Positions 8,573-16,634 of a DNA stretch of 21,304 nucleotides are shown here, piece by piece. The first letter of the stretch is position 1; the number at the start of each line of letters is the position of its first letter. The stretch is from JAZTZP01 sp045637525 (lineage in GTDB: Bacteria > Bacillota > Clostridia > UBA1381): contig JAZTZP010000180.1 in the NCBI GenBank assembly GCA_045637525.1, forward strand, positions 1 to 21,304, written 5' to 3'. The position numbers and the translations under genes were made by a program. Under the pieces are notes generated by a model, which saw only the letters and a list, made by a program, of their open reading frames with translations, was not told the origin of the DNA and did no database searches.

Positions 8573-11428
8573 TTGAAAAGAAACATTTTTTTAACCATTA
8601 TGCTTATAGTTACCCTTTTATCAGGACTGATTGTACCGGTATCCGCTGAGGCAACTGTTAAAGCGACAGATGTTATAGGCGGTGAGTATGTAGATTTATA
8701 TGAAGGTGTTTCACCTTATGAAGGTACTATCGGAGACACGTATGCAGACGGATGGGCAAGAATTCCGGGCGTGGATTTTTCTGATGGTGTGTATGACACT
8801 TTAGATGTTACATACAGCTGTGCAAAAGGATATTCCGGCGGAAAAATGTTTATATACCTCGATTCACGCGGCGGTGCACTTATAGCTGAGCTGACGGTTG
8901 AAAACACGGAATCATGGGAAAATTATAAAACTGTTTCGCTGGAAATGAGTAATCCGAATATAAACGGTGTGCATGATGTTTATATTACATTCTCAAAGAG
9001 AACGACCGGAACTTTTAAAAGTATGCAGTTTAAAGCTGCTGAAACGGGAAGAAGTATTCCTTCGGATATTGAAGGAACAGAGCTTGAAGACACGGCATTA
9101 AAGCTTGAGGCTTTTGGGCTTATTAGTCTTGGATCAAGCCAATACCGACCCGATGATGTTATAAAAAATTCCGAGGTTATAGCGGCAGTAAAGAACATAA
9201 GCGAATATTTCGATATGAGTGAAGAAAAGATGACTGCTGAGTATTCCGTAAATGTGAACAGTAACGCAACTCAGCAGGATATTATGAAAATATTTGCCAT
9301 AGCTTCGGGTTATATAAGATTTCCGGATTATATGACATATATGCATGAGGAAGGTATTTTTACCGGTGTACAGTTTAAATACGGAAATATAACAAGAGGC
9401 GAATTTTTAAAGTGTATGGACAATTTTCTTGATATGAGAGTTTGGGTTTATAACAATGACGAAATGTACAGATCCGATACAACCATACTGGAAAAATTCC
9501 TGAAGATACGCAAAAGTAAAGGTATTGTGATGTCTGATACATATACGGCAATTGTAGGCACTCCGCTAAAAGAGGTCGTATATATAGGAGACAATACATA
9601 TTATAAAAATGGTTTTGATACGGATAAATTCATAGGTCAGAATGTAGAATTTTATTGCACGGATGACGATGAACCGTCAATAGTATTTATGTACGGATAC
9701 AATAATGAAATTATCGAGCTTGATGACGAGCATACGGAACGTTTTTCGGGAATGACGATTTATTATACGACTGACAGCGGAAAACAAAAGCGGTATGATG
9801 TGAGTGATGATTTTGTACTTATATTAAACAGCAAGGTCGTTTCAAAGTTTGATAAGTCGCTTTTTGAAACCTTTAACGGTACTCTTAAAATCATAGATAA
9901 TGACAAGGATGCAAGTGCTGATGTTATTATAATGCGTGATACATATGATATATATGTTGACGGATTTGCAGATAATATTATTTACGGTAAAGACAAGAGT
10001 GTTCTGGATTTGAATGACAAAGAGATTATCATAAGAAAAGCATCCGGAGTTTTAACGGATGAGACATATCTCAGCAATATAAAGAAAGGCACTGTTTTAA
10101 CTGTTGCATATTCCGATGCTGCAGACGGCACACCGATTTATGATATAACTGTATCAAACATAAATATAAAAGGTATTCTGGAAAGTATTTACGAGGATGA
10201 GGACGGGAAGACCGTACTCAGGGTTTCCGGAACCGAATACAAAGTATCAAAGCTCTGCACCGCAGATTTCAATAATCTTACAGGCGAGGAGGTGAATATT
10301 TATCTTAATGCGATGCTTGAGATTGCAGATATTGCGAAGAATGTTTTTGAGTCAGTATACGGATATGCGTTAAAGTACTTCTATAATGAAGATGACGAAA
10401 AAAACTACGTAAAGATTTTCGGCGAGGACAATATTATGCATACATTTGTATGTGCCGAACGGTTAAAAATTGACGGTAAGTCATACAAGACTGAGGAACA
10501 GAAAGCCGCACTTAAAAATGCTTTTACGGAGAGTGTAGTGGTATATTTGTTAAATGACAGGGGTCAGCTTGCCGGGATAGATTTTCCGTATCAATATACG
10601 GGATTTAAACAGGCAGTTGGGTTAAATGAGTATGAAACAGATAATTCGTTGTATCTGAGCTTTGAGGGAAGTGCATTGTACAGATGGTACGGCAGGTCGT
10701 TTGCCGGAAAGAGTATATTGGCAACAAATGCCATAGTATTCTTAATTCCTCAGAATGATGAACCTGATCAGTACAGAGCTGTAGATGCAGAATCCTATTT
10801 CTCCGATCAGGAAACGTATGAAATAAAAGCGTATGGAACTGATACTAAGAGTTTTGCCAGCCCTGTCTATTCGATTTCTTATGACGGCGTTCCGCAGATA
10901 AGCAGCGACAGCAGTGTAATGTTTGTAAAATCCGTAGGTATAGACAATTACTTTAATAATGATACGGAGGAAATTATGTCAACTCTTGAATATATGAGAG
11001 ACGGACAGATTTTCAAAGAGTATGTTGATGCAGACGGAAAAAGCGATTTAGCTGCGATAGAACCCGGAGATATAATAAAAATAGGACATTCGTTAGACGG
11101 CTATGTTACAAAAATAGTGCATGTATTCGACGCAAGTAGCGCGACTGTGCTTTCGGGAAGTGAGACTTTTAATTCACCTACAAGATATATTTGCGATAGT
11201 ATATTGAAAATTGAGGGGAATTATGCGATTTTAAATAATTTCGATGAAATTGTAAATCTGTCATGTAATAATATTTATATTTATAATAAAAATGAGGTTT
11301 CACGAAATAAGATAAAACAGGGTAGCATTTCCGAGCTTGTAAGTGTAGTACATGAGAGCGGAGCAAGTAAGGTTTTTGTTTCACAAAGGTATGGTGAGAC
11401 AAACGGTGTACTGATAGTACAGGAGTAA
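8573..11428 (+). CDS. Secreted CBM6-like protein with degenerate SLH-like segment and unrecognised beta-rich C-terminal region
   Basis: It starts at TTG; GGAGGTGA (8559-8566) is ideally spaced and overlaps the TGA of the preceding gene, so translation is probably coupled. The 951-residue product has a signal peptide ending at VPVSA. A clear CBM6-like module (about 57-152) contains WARIPGVDFSDG, NTESWENYKTV and GVHDVYITF. Residues 164-322 look like worn SLH repeats (LKLEAFGLI...YRPDDVIKNSEVIAAV; HEEGIFTG...ITRGEFLKCM). The rest, about 330-951, is a chain of beta-rich units that I do not recognise, with recurring short strands and acidic turns. No catalytic motif is apparent. It may help assemble or hold the surface complex, but its function is unknown. 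Confidence 0.9.
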   Translation: MKRNIFLTIMLIVTLLSGLIVPVSAEATVKATDVIGGEYVDLYEGVSPYEGTIGDTYADGWARIPGVDFSDGVYDTLDVTYSCAKGYSGGKMFIYLDSRGGALIAELTVENTESWENYKTVSLEMSNPNINGVHDVYITFSKRTTGTFKSMQFKAAETGRSIPSDIEGTELEDTALKLEAFGLISLGSSQYRPDDVIKNSEVIAAVKNISEYFDMSEEKMTAEYSVNVNSNATQQDIMKIFAIASGYIRFPDYMTYMHEEGIFTGVQFKYGNITRGEFLKCMDNFLDMRVWVYNNDEMYRSDTTILEKFLKIRKSKGIVMSDTYTAIVGTPLKEVVYIGDNTYYKNGFDTDKFIGQNVEFYCTDDDEPSIVFMYGYNNEIIELDDEHTERFSGMTIYYTTDSGKQKRYDVSDDFVLILNSKVVSKFDKSLFETFNGTLKIIDNDKDASADVIIMRDTYDIYVDGFADNIIYGKDKSVLDLNDKEIIIRKASGVLTDETYLSNIKKGTVLTVAYSDAADGTPIYDITVSNINIKGILESIYEDEDGKTVLRVSGTEYKVSKLCTADFNNLTGEEVNIYLNAMLEIADIAKNVFESVYGYALKYFYNEDDEKNYVKIFGEDNIMHTFVCAERLKIDGKSYKTEEQKAALKNAFTESVVVYLLNDRGQLAGIDFPYQYTGFKQAVGLNEYETDNSLYLSFEGSALYRWYGRSFAGKSILATNAIVFLIPQNDEPDQYRAVDAESYFSDQETYEIKAYGTDTKSFASPVYSISYDGVPQISSDSSVMFVKSVGIDNYFNNDTEEIMSTLEYMRDGQIFKEYVDADGKSDLAAIEPGDIIKIGHSLDGYVTKIVHVFDASSATVLSGSETFNSPTRYICDSILKIEGNYAILNNFDEIVNLSCNNIYIYNKNEVSRNKIKQGSISELVSVVHESGASKVFVSQRYGETNGVLIVQE

Positions 11429-11461
11429 TTTAGTAAATTTAAGATGAAAGGAAAAGTAAAA

Positions 11462-14400
11462 ATGAAGAAAATTATTTCAGTTTTAACAACATTAGCAATG
11501 ATTATTTCATTGGCAAATATCTCTGTTTTTGCATCAGGTACGGCAAACAGAGATCCGTATTCGGCGGCAAATCCGATAAAGTTTTCAAGTGCTGATCTTT
11601 ATTCATGGAATTCGGCAACGGAATCAGCATTTACAAGCGGAGCAGACCAGGTAGGTTCAGGACAGGTTGGTAACTGGGCATTATTTGAGGATGTAGAATT
11701 TGGAAACGGTAGCGTAACAGGATTTAATCTTAATCTGGTGATGGGTTCAGGTGCAGCAGCAAACCGTACACTCGGTGTATATGCAGTATCAAAAGACGGC
11801 GAATATGAAGCATCAGATTTTACTGCACCCGGTGGAGCACTTACATCATCAACTGCAACAGTTCAGAAAATTTATTATAGTCAGATAGCAATGGATACAA
11901 CGGTTGACAACTGGACTACAGCAAGAACATTTGGATCGACAGTACAATCGGGAGCGGACATAGCTACACTTCTTAAGGGGAAAGTAGATATTGTTATAGT
12001 TGTGGAATATGCGCAACAGAGCAAAACTCCGGGAGATATTGCAGGATTCTATGTAGACGGAACAGCACCAACACCTGCAAACAGAGACCCGTTTGCAAAA
12101 GAAATAAAGTTTTCAAGTGCAGATCTTTATTCCTGGAATCCGTCAACAGAATCATCGTTTGCAGACGGAGCAGACAAGGTAGGTTCAGGACAGGTTGGTA
12201 ACTGGGCATTATTTGAGGATGTGGATTTTGGAAACGGCAGTGTAACAGGATTTAATCTTAATATGGTGATGGGTGAAGGTGCAGCAGCAAACCGTACACT
12301 TGGTGTATATGCAGTATCAAAAGACGGCGAATATGAAGTATCAGATTTTACTGCACCCGGTGGAGCACTTACATCTGAAACTGCAACAGTTCAAAAAATT
12401 TATTATAGTCAGATAGCAATGGATACAACGGTTGATAACTGGACTACAGTAAGAACTTTTGGAGCGACAGTGCAAGGTGGAGCGGACATAGCTACGATTC
12501 TTAAAGGAAAGGTAGATATTGTTATAGTTGTGGAATATGCGCAACAGAGCAAAACACCCGGTGATATAGCAGGATTTTATGTAGACGGAACACCACCGGC
12601 ACCTGCAAACAGAGACCCGTTTGCAAAAGAAATAAGAATTTCAAGCGCTGATCTTTATTCCTGGAATTCAGATGCAACCGGTGCATTTGAAAACGGACTG
12701 GAAAAAGTAGCTCCTACATCTAACTGTAACTGGGCATTATTTGAAGATGTACAGTTCGGAGATACACAGGTAACCGGATTTAATATTGACATTGCAAGAG
12801 GATCAGGTGCAGGAAGTTATATTCAGTTTAATGTATATGCAGTATCAAAGAATGGTGAGTATGAAGTTTCTGACTTTATCTCAGATAATTATGGCGGAGT
12901 TACGTCATCAACTGCGACTGTTAAAAAAATGTACTGGGCAACAGTAGATAGTCTCACGAACTGGAATCCGGCAACATATTCAGGGGGCATACAAAACGGA
13001 GCGGATATCACGGGAACTCTTACGGGAGATGTAGATATACTTATTGCTTTTGGCGGTGGTCCGGCGAATGCATCAAAGAATCTTGGAGATTTGTGCAGCT
13101 TCAAATTTGACGGCTATGTACCGGAACCGGTTGACTTTACTACAACCACAGAACTTACAGACGGAAAAGCTGATGTATATATCAAGCCGGCTACATATAT
13201 AGCTTTAGTGGTTGAAACTGCTCTTCGTCCTGAAGATGCTGAAATGACAGTTAAAATCAAGAATGCAGACGGAGAAGAAAAAGTAAATAAAACATATGTT
13301 ACAAATGGTAAATCAAAGCAAATAGTTGATTTAGGTATATTTGCAGTTCAGGAAGCAGGAAATTACAGTGTTGAGATAACAGCAGCTGACGGCGGAGTAC
13401 TTCCGAAAACAGCGGCAATTATCAAATCTGCAAACGTGGAAGATATTGATACTTTCGATTTCTCAAACAGCAATAAGACAGAATACGGCGTATATTTTGA
13501 TGATGAAGAATATAAATATACAGGCGTAAAACAAAACTCTGTAATAGAATATATAGTTGATTTTGGCGAAGATTTAAATCTTTACACATGGGATATAGAT
13601 TATACAACAAATCTTACATCGGGCGGTATTATGTTATATATTGATGAACAGGCTGTTGTTACAGAGGAAATAACAGCGGCAAAAGCAAGAGGCATGGTTA
13701 ATATACCAATTATGAGTGCACTGGAAGGAATGCATGCTGTAACATTGATATTTACACTACCTAATACTGCTGAAATTTATGATATGAGCTTTACAGAAAA
13801 GGATATTTTAACTGTCAATACAGAAGAAAACCAGGCTGTAAAGACACGTATTATGACAAACGGATATGAGGACGGAACATGGCTTGTTTCTGCTTCTTAT
13901 GATAAAGACGGAAAGCTTATGGGCTGCGATAAAATTGATGTTTATAATGAGAACGGTAGTATATCACACCGTACATTATCTGTACCTATGGGTAATGAAG
14001 GATACTATACAAAGACATTTATCTGGAATGGAGATGGTTCACTCGTTCCTGTTGCAGACAGCATAAAATACACACCTGAACATTCAATGGACGATACTGT
14101 AAACGCATATGAGGCATTTTGTCCGGGAAATACTTATTGGTCAGGAAACGGATTGTTTGCAGTAAATTCAGATAATTCTATCGGAAATACTTCAGAAAAG
14201 ACATCACTCAGAATAGGAAATGTTGATTTCGGTGACGATGAGACAGTATCTTCATTAGATGTTACATACACAACATCGTTTAAGAATACAGAAATAAAAT
14301 TCTATATCGATGAAGTAAGCGATGATTATTTAATAGCAACATTTAACTGCGGTTCAGATGTTGATAATACATGGGCTCAGCAGCTTACAAAGACAGTGGC

Positions 14401-14494
14401 AACTGAACTCAATATGATAAACGGACTTCATGATTTATATATAATTTACAGCAATAATGCATGTAATATATTTAACTTAAAGTTCAACAACTAA
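11462..14494 (+). CDS. Secreted protein with three tandem 176-residue modules and two further CBM6-like modules
   Basis: I chose the ATG at 11462 because AAAGGAAAA lies about 8 bases upstream. An in-frame ATG at 11444 would add MKGKVK without a clear ribosome binding site. The 1010-residue product has a signal peptide ending SVFA. Three tandem modules follow at about 29-206, 207-382 and 383-556, each with SADLYSWN, NWALFEDV.FG and VYAVSK.GEYE. Then come an Ig-like segment (557-655), a CBM6-like module (660-785, VDFGEDLN...HAVTLIF), another Ig-like segment (785-875, ending in the FIWNGDGSLVPVADSI type of motif) and a C-terminal CBM6-like module (890-1010, NVDFGDD...HDLYIIY). There is no SLH domain, sortase signal or catalytic domain. 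It is probably a secreted glycan-binding protein held by partners. Last gene of the operon. Confidence 0.92.
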   Translation: MKKIISVLTTLAMIISLANISVFASGTANRDPYSAANPIKFSSADLYSWNSATESAFTSGADQVGSGQVGNWALFEDVEFGNGSVTGFNLNLVMGSGAAANRTLGVYAVSKDGEYEASDFTAPGGALTSSTATVQKIYYSQIAMDTTVDNWTTARTFGSTVQSGADIATLLKGKVDIVIVVEYAQQSKTPGDIAGFYVDGTAPTPANRDPFAKEIKFSSADLYSWNPSTESSFADGADKVGSGQVGNWALFEDVDFGNGSVTGFNLNMVMGEGAAANRTLGVYAVSKDGEYEVSDFTAPGGALTSETATVQKIYYSQIAMDTTVDNWTTVRTFGATVQGGADIATILKGKVDIVIVVEYAQQSKTPGDIAGFYVDGTPPAPANRDPFAKEIRISSADLYSWNSDATGAFENGLEKVAPTSNCNWALFEDVQFGDTQVTGFNIDIARGSGAGSYIQFNVYAVSKNGEYEVSDFISDNYGGVTSSTATVKKMYWATVDSLTNWNPATYSGGIQNGADITGTLTGDVDILIAFGGGPANASKNLGDLCSFKFDGYVPEPVDFTTTTELTDGKADVYIKPATYIALVVETALRPEDAEMTVKIKNADGEEKVNKTYVTNGKSKQIVDLGIFAVQEAGNYSVEITAADGGVLPKTAAIIKSANVEDIDTFDFSNSNKTEYGVYFDDEEYKYTGVKQNSVIEYIVDFGEDLNLYTWDIDYTTNLTSGGIMLYIDEQAVVTEEITAAKARGMVNIPIMSALEGMHAVTLIFTLPNTAEIYDMSFTEKDILTVNTEENQAVKTRIMTNGYEDGTWLVSASYDKDGKLMGCDKIDVYNENGSISHRTLSVPMGNEGYYTKTFIWNGDGSLVPVADSIKYTPEHSMDDTVNAYEAFCPGNTYWSGNGLFAVNSDNSIGNTSEKTSLRIGNVDFGDDETVSSLDVTYTTSFKNTEIKFYIDEVSDDYLIATFNCGSDVDNTWAQQLTKTVATELNMINGLHDLYIIYSNNACNIFNLKFNN
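11546..13120 (+). repeat. Three tandem ~528-bp coding repeats
   Basis: The repeats start at 11546, 12080 and 12608, each at an AACAGAGAYCCG sequence. The period is exactly 528 bp when measured between matching points: GTAGGTTCAG at 11651 and 12179, and AACAGAGACCC at 12080 and 12608. The first copy has six extra bases near its start. Copies 1 and 2 differ at about 17 of 176 residues by my count and share long identical DNA stretches. Copy 3 is much more divergent. This points to a recent duplication or gene conversion of copies 1 and 2. Confidence 0.93.
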
Positions 14495-14500
14495 AAAAAT

Positions 14501-14534
14501 TCCCGGCTGAATTTTCAGCCGGGATATTTTTTTT
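14501..14534. terminator. Bidirectional intrinsic terminator
   Basis: A perfect 10-bp stem (TCCCGGCTGA at 14501-14510 with 14515-14524) closes an ATTT loop. An A-run (14493-14499) lies on the left and a T-run (14527-14534) on the right, so it can end transcripts from both directions. It sits seven bases after the last operon gene and just beyond the stop of the convergent ligase gene. Confidence 0.95.
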
Positions 14535-14538
14535 AAAA

Positions 14539-15846
14539 TTAAACTAAATTTCTCTTATCTATTACTCTTACTGCTTTTCCTTCGCTTCTTGTTATTGTTT
14601 TCGGAGCAACGAGGTGAACCTTAGGGTTAATTCCGAGCATGGTCTTTATAGCGTTGGCTAAGCTCTTTTCCTTTTCTGTGATGTCTTTTACCTTATCGGA
14701 GAACATTTCCGGAGTAAGCTCTATGTTTACATCTAAAGTATCTGTATTATTTATTCTGTCAACTACTATCTGATAGTTTGGCGTGTAGCCCTCGTTTAAG
14801 AGAACTGTTTCTATCTGAGACGGGAATACGTTTACGCCACGGATTATCATCATATCATCGCTTCGTCCCATTGGTTTTGACATCTTTACGAATGTTCTTC
14901 CGCATGAACATTCTTTTCTTGTAAGCACGCATATGTCACGTGTGCGGTAACGGAGTAGCGGGAATGCTTGCTTTGTTATAGCTGTGAATACAAGCTCGCC
15001 GCGACTGCCTTCAGGGAGAACCTCGCCTGTGTCGGGATCGATGATTTCTGCTATAAAGTGATCTTCGTTTATGTGCATTCCTGTTTGAGCTTCACATTCA
15101 AATGCAACACCCGGTCCGCTTGTTTCGGTAAGTCCGTAAATATCATAAGCCTTAATTCCGAGAGTTTTTTCTATGTCGCGGCGCATTTCCTCTGTCCATG
15201 GCTCTGCACCAAAAATTCCGGCTTTGAGTTTATTATCTTCCGGCTTATAGCCTTGCTCTTTAAGCGTTTCGCCGATGTATGCGGCATATGACGGGGTACA
15301 GCAAATAATTGTAGCACCCATATCCATCATAAACTGTATCTGACGGTCGGTATTTCCTGATGACATAGGAAGTGTTAAACATCCTACTTTATGAGAACCA
15401 CCGTTAAGTCCTGCACCGCCTGTAAACAAGCCGTAGCCGTATGCAACCTGGCATACGTCTTCATTTGTACCGCCGGCTGCGGTAATGGCACGTGCACAGC
15501 AGTCTTCCCACAGGTCTATGTCATGCTGTGTATAAAATGCTACAACTCTCTTTCCGGTAGTACCTGATGTGGAGTGTATTCTTACGCAGTCCTTTAGGGG
15601 CATTCCCAAAAGTCCGTAAGGATACGCATCACGTAAATCTGCCTTTGTGATGAACGGGAGCTTATGTAAATCTTCAATTCCTTTTATATCAGACGGCTTA
15701 ACACCTTTTTCATCCATTTTTTTTCGATAATATTCAACGTTTTCATAAACATGCTTTACCTGCGCTACCAAACGTTCTGACTGAAGTTCTTTGATTTTTT
15801 CAACAGGCATGGTTTCAATTTCCGGTTGATAATATCTCTTTTCCAT
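14539..15846 (-). CDS. paaK: Phenylacetate-CoA ligase
   Basis: A cytoplasmic adenylate-forming enzyme that converts phenylacetate or a related aryl acid, ATP and CoA to the aryl-acetyl-CoA. In the translation from the first ATG, the family motifs are STSGTTGK (93-100, phosphate loop), YGLTE (238-242), YRTRD (301-305), CSCGR (314-318), GRSDD (328-332), and a C-terminal segment TRSEGKAVRVID carrying the conserved lysine. At 435-436 residues it is the normal PaaK length. Two adjacent ATGs (15849 and 15846) are possible; the second is better spaced (7 bases) from AGGAGG. In anaerobes such ligases often accompany indolepyruvate ferredoxin oxidoreductase, but that partner is not seen here. The gene appears to be monocistronic, with its own promoter and terminator. 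Confidence 0.96.
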   Translation of the reverse strand: MEKRYYQPEIETMPVEKIKELQSERLVAQVKHVYENVEYYRKKMDEKGVKPSDIKGIEDLHKLPFITKADLRDAYPYGLLGMPLKDCVRIHSTSGTTGKRVVAFYTQHDIDLWEDCCARAITAAGGTNEDVCQVAYGYGLFTGGAGLNGGSHKVGCLTLPMSSGNTDRQIQFMMDMGATIICCTPSYAAYIGETLKEQGYKPEDNKLKAGIFGAEPWTEEMRRDIEKTLGIKAYDIYGLTETSGPGVAFECEAQTGMHINEDHFIAEIIDPDTGEVLPEGSRGELVFTAITKQAFPLLRYRTRDICVLTRKECSCGRTFVKMSKPMGRSDDMMIIRGVNVFPSQIETVLLNEGYTPNYQIVVDRINNTDTLDVNIELTPEMFSDKVKDITEKEKSLANAIKTMLGINPKVHLVAPKTITRSEGKAVRVIDKRNLV

Positions 15847-15879
15847 CATTCGTCCTCCTGATAATTCAAATTACCTCTA

Positions 15880-15908
15880 ATTATATCACATATCAATTGA
15901 AAATGCAA
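15880..15908 (-). promoter_or_regulatory. Promoter of the phenylacetate-CoA ligase gene
   Basis: Read on the reverse strand, TTGCAT (15903-15908) is followed after 17 bases by TATAAT (15880-15885) with an extended TGA before it. The predicted start is near 15873, about 25 bases before the gene. Two CAATTG palindromes (15894-15899 and 15906-15911) flank the -35 region, 12 bp apart, and could be a regulator site. Confidence 0.6.
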
Positions 15909-15911
15909 TTG

Positions 15912-16227
15912 TTTTTTTGAGATTTTTTTGGAATTTGTGATTATTATACAAAATAAAAAGGTTATTAGTGTTTTTATTAATGAGCGCGTCTATTATAATG
16001 CAGTATCTATGTGTATTTTGCAAACAGGTTAATTAGTAAATGGTCTTTTTGCTGATTTCAGAGAATAAAATCAGATGTTGTAATGTATATTGAAAAAAAT
16101 ATAATAGCTTTTTTGCTTTTCGGGATAGAAAAAATAATACTTTTTATATAAATACAACAAATTACCGATATGAAATGCAGTAAAAATTGTAATAATGAAA
16201 AAAAATAAAAAAAATTTAAAAAAACAC
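15912..16227. other. AT-rich intergenic stretch with no recognised feature
   Basis: About 316 bases separate the ligase promoter from the tRNA promoter. The stretch is rich in A/T runs, has no convincing reading frame on either strand, no strong hairpin and no repeat related to the arrays elsewhere in the window. A TATAAT-like box near 15994 has no good -35 partner. Confidence 0.5.
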
Positions 16228-16256
16228 TTGCAATTTTAAAACTTTTGTGTTATAAT
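16228..16256 (+). promoter_or_regulatory. Promoter of tRNA-Leu
   Basis: TTGCAA (16228-16233), a 17-base spacer, and TATAAT (16251-16256) preceded by TGT form a strong extended -10 promoter. The predicted start is about 16263, some 26 bases before the tRNA. Confidence 0.85.
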
Positions 16257-16288
16257 TGTTTCTGTTGTTAAGTTAAAATTTAATAAAC

Positions 16289-16374
16289 GCAGTCGTGGCG
16301 GAATCGGCAGACGCGCTACTTTGAGGGGGTAGTGAGGCTTCCTCGTGTGGGTTCAAGTCCCACCGACTGCACCA
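16289..16374 (+). tRNA. tRNA-Leu (anticodon GAG)
   Basis: An 86-base class II tRNA. The acceptor stem GCAGTCG/CGACTGC is perfect, and the D arm is GCGGAATCGGCAGACGC. The anticodon loop TTGAGGG carries GAG at 16323-16325, reading CUC and CUU. The long variable arm GAGG-CTT-CCTC is typical of tRNA-Leu. The T arm is GTGGG-TTCAAGT-CCCAC. Discriminator A and CCA are encoded (16371-16374). Confidence 0.97.
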
Positions 16375-16376
16375 AC

Positions 16377-16418
16377 AAAAAACGCACATTTGTCTACCGA
16401 GACAAATGTGCGTTTTTT
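16377..16418 (+). terminator. Terminator of tRNA-Leu
   Basis: A 15-bp perfect stem (16381-16395 with 16400-16414) closes an ACCG loop. It is extended by an A-run on the left and a T-run to 16418 on the right. This is a strong intrinsic terminator directly after the tRNA, so the hairpin array that follows should not be part of the tRNA transcript. Confidence 0.95.
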
Positions 16419-16420
16419 GA

Positions 16421-16580
16421 ATGATGTTTGCCTACGGCAAATGATGTTGACTTCGTCAATGATGTTCGCTTCGCGAATGATGCGTGGCTTCGCCACATTT
16501 ATGGCAAACATCGCATCATTGCGAGGGATGCGAGCAACATCATTATGCGAAGCATAACATCATATCGCCATCGGCGATGC
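16421..16580. repeat. Hairpin array 2, ATGATG/CATCAT-spaced, inverted about its middle
   Basis: Seven inverted repeats lie side by side: 16427-16441 (TTTGCC, loop TAC), 16447-16459 (TTGAC, TTC), 16465-16477 (TTCGC, TTC), 16484-16496 (GTGGC, TTC), 16511-16533 (TCGCATC, 9-base loop), 16543-16557 (TTATGC, GAA) and 16564-16578 (ATCGCC, ATC). In the left half the spacer is TGATG or ATGATG. In the right half it is CATCAT (16514-16519, 16538-16543, 16558-16563). So the right-hand units are the same design on the opposite strand, TTC loops becoming GAA. The array lies wholly between the tRNA terminator and the next promoter. The open reading frame crossing it is not a gene. Confidence 0.85.
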
Positions 16581-16584
16581 TTCA

Positions 16585-16613
16585 TTGAAACACGCAAAAG
16601 TTTCTGATATAAT
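16585..16613 (+). promoter_or_regulatory. Promoter of the small membrane protein gene
   Basis: TTGAAA (16585-16590), a 17-base spacer, then TGA-TATAAT (box 16608-16613). The predicted start is near 16620, right at the ribosome binding site, giving a leader of only about 15 bases. The -35 box begins seven bases after the last hairpin of array 2. Confidence 0.8.
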
Positions 16614-16634
16614 CTGATAAAAGGAGAAGATGTA

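Noticed and set aside
220..14494. Cellulosome gene cluster
   Set aside because: No dockerin or cohesin motifs could be seen in any of the large proteins. SLH and CBM-like modules alone do not define one.
16345..16557. A 70-residue forward open reading frame
   Set aside because: It starts inside tRNA-Leu and is read through the terminator and hairpin array; its Met-rich repetitive peptide is a by-product of ATGATG spacers. It has no ribosome binding site.
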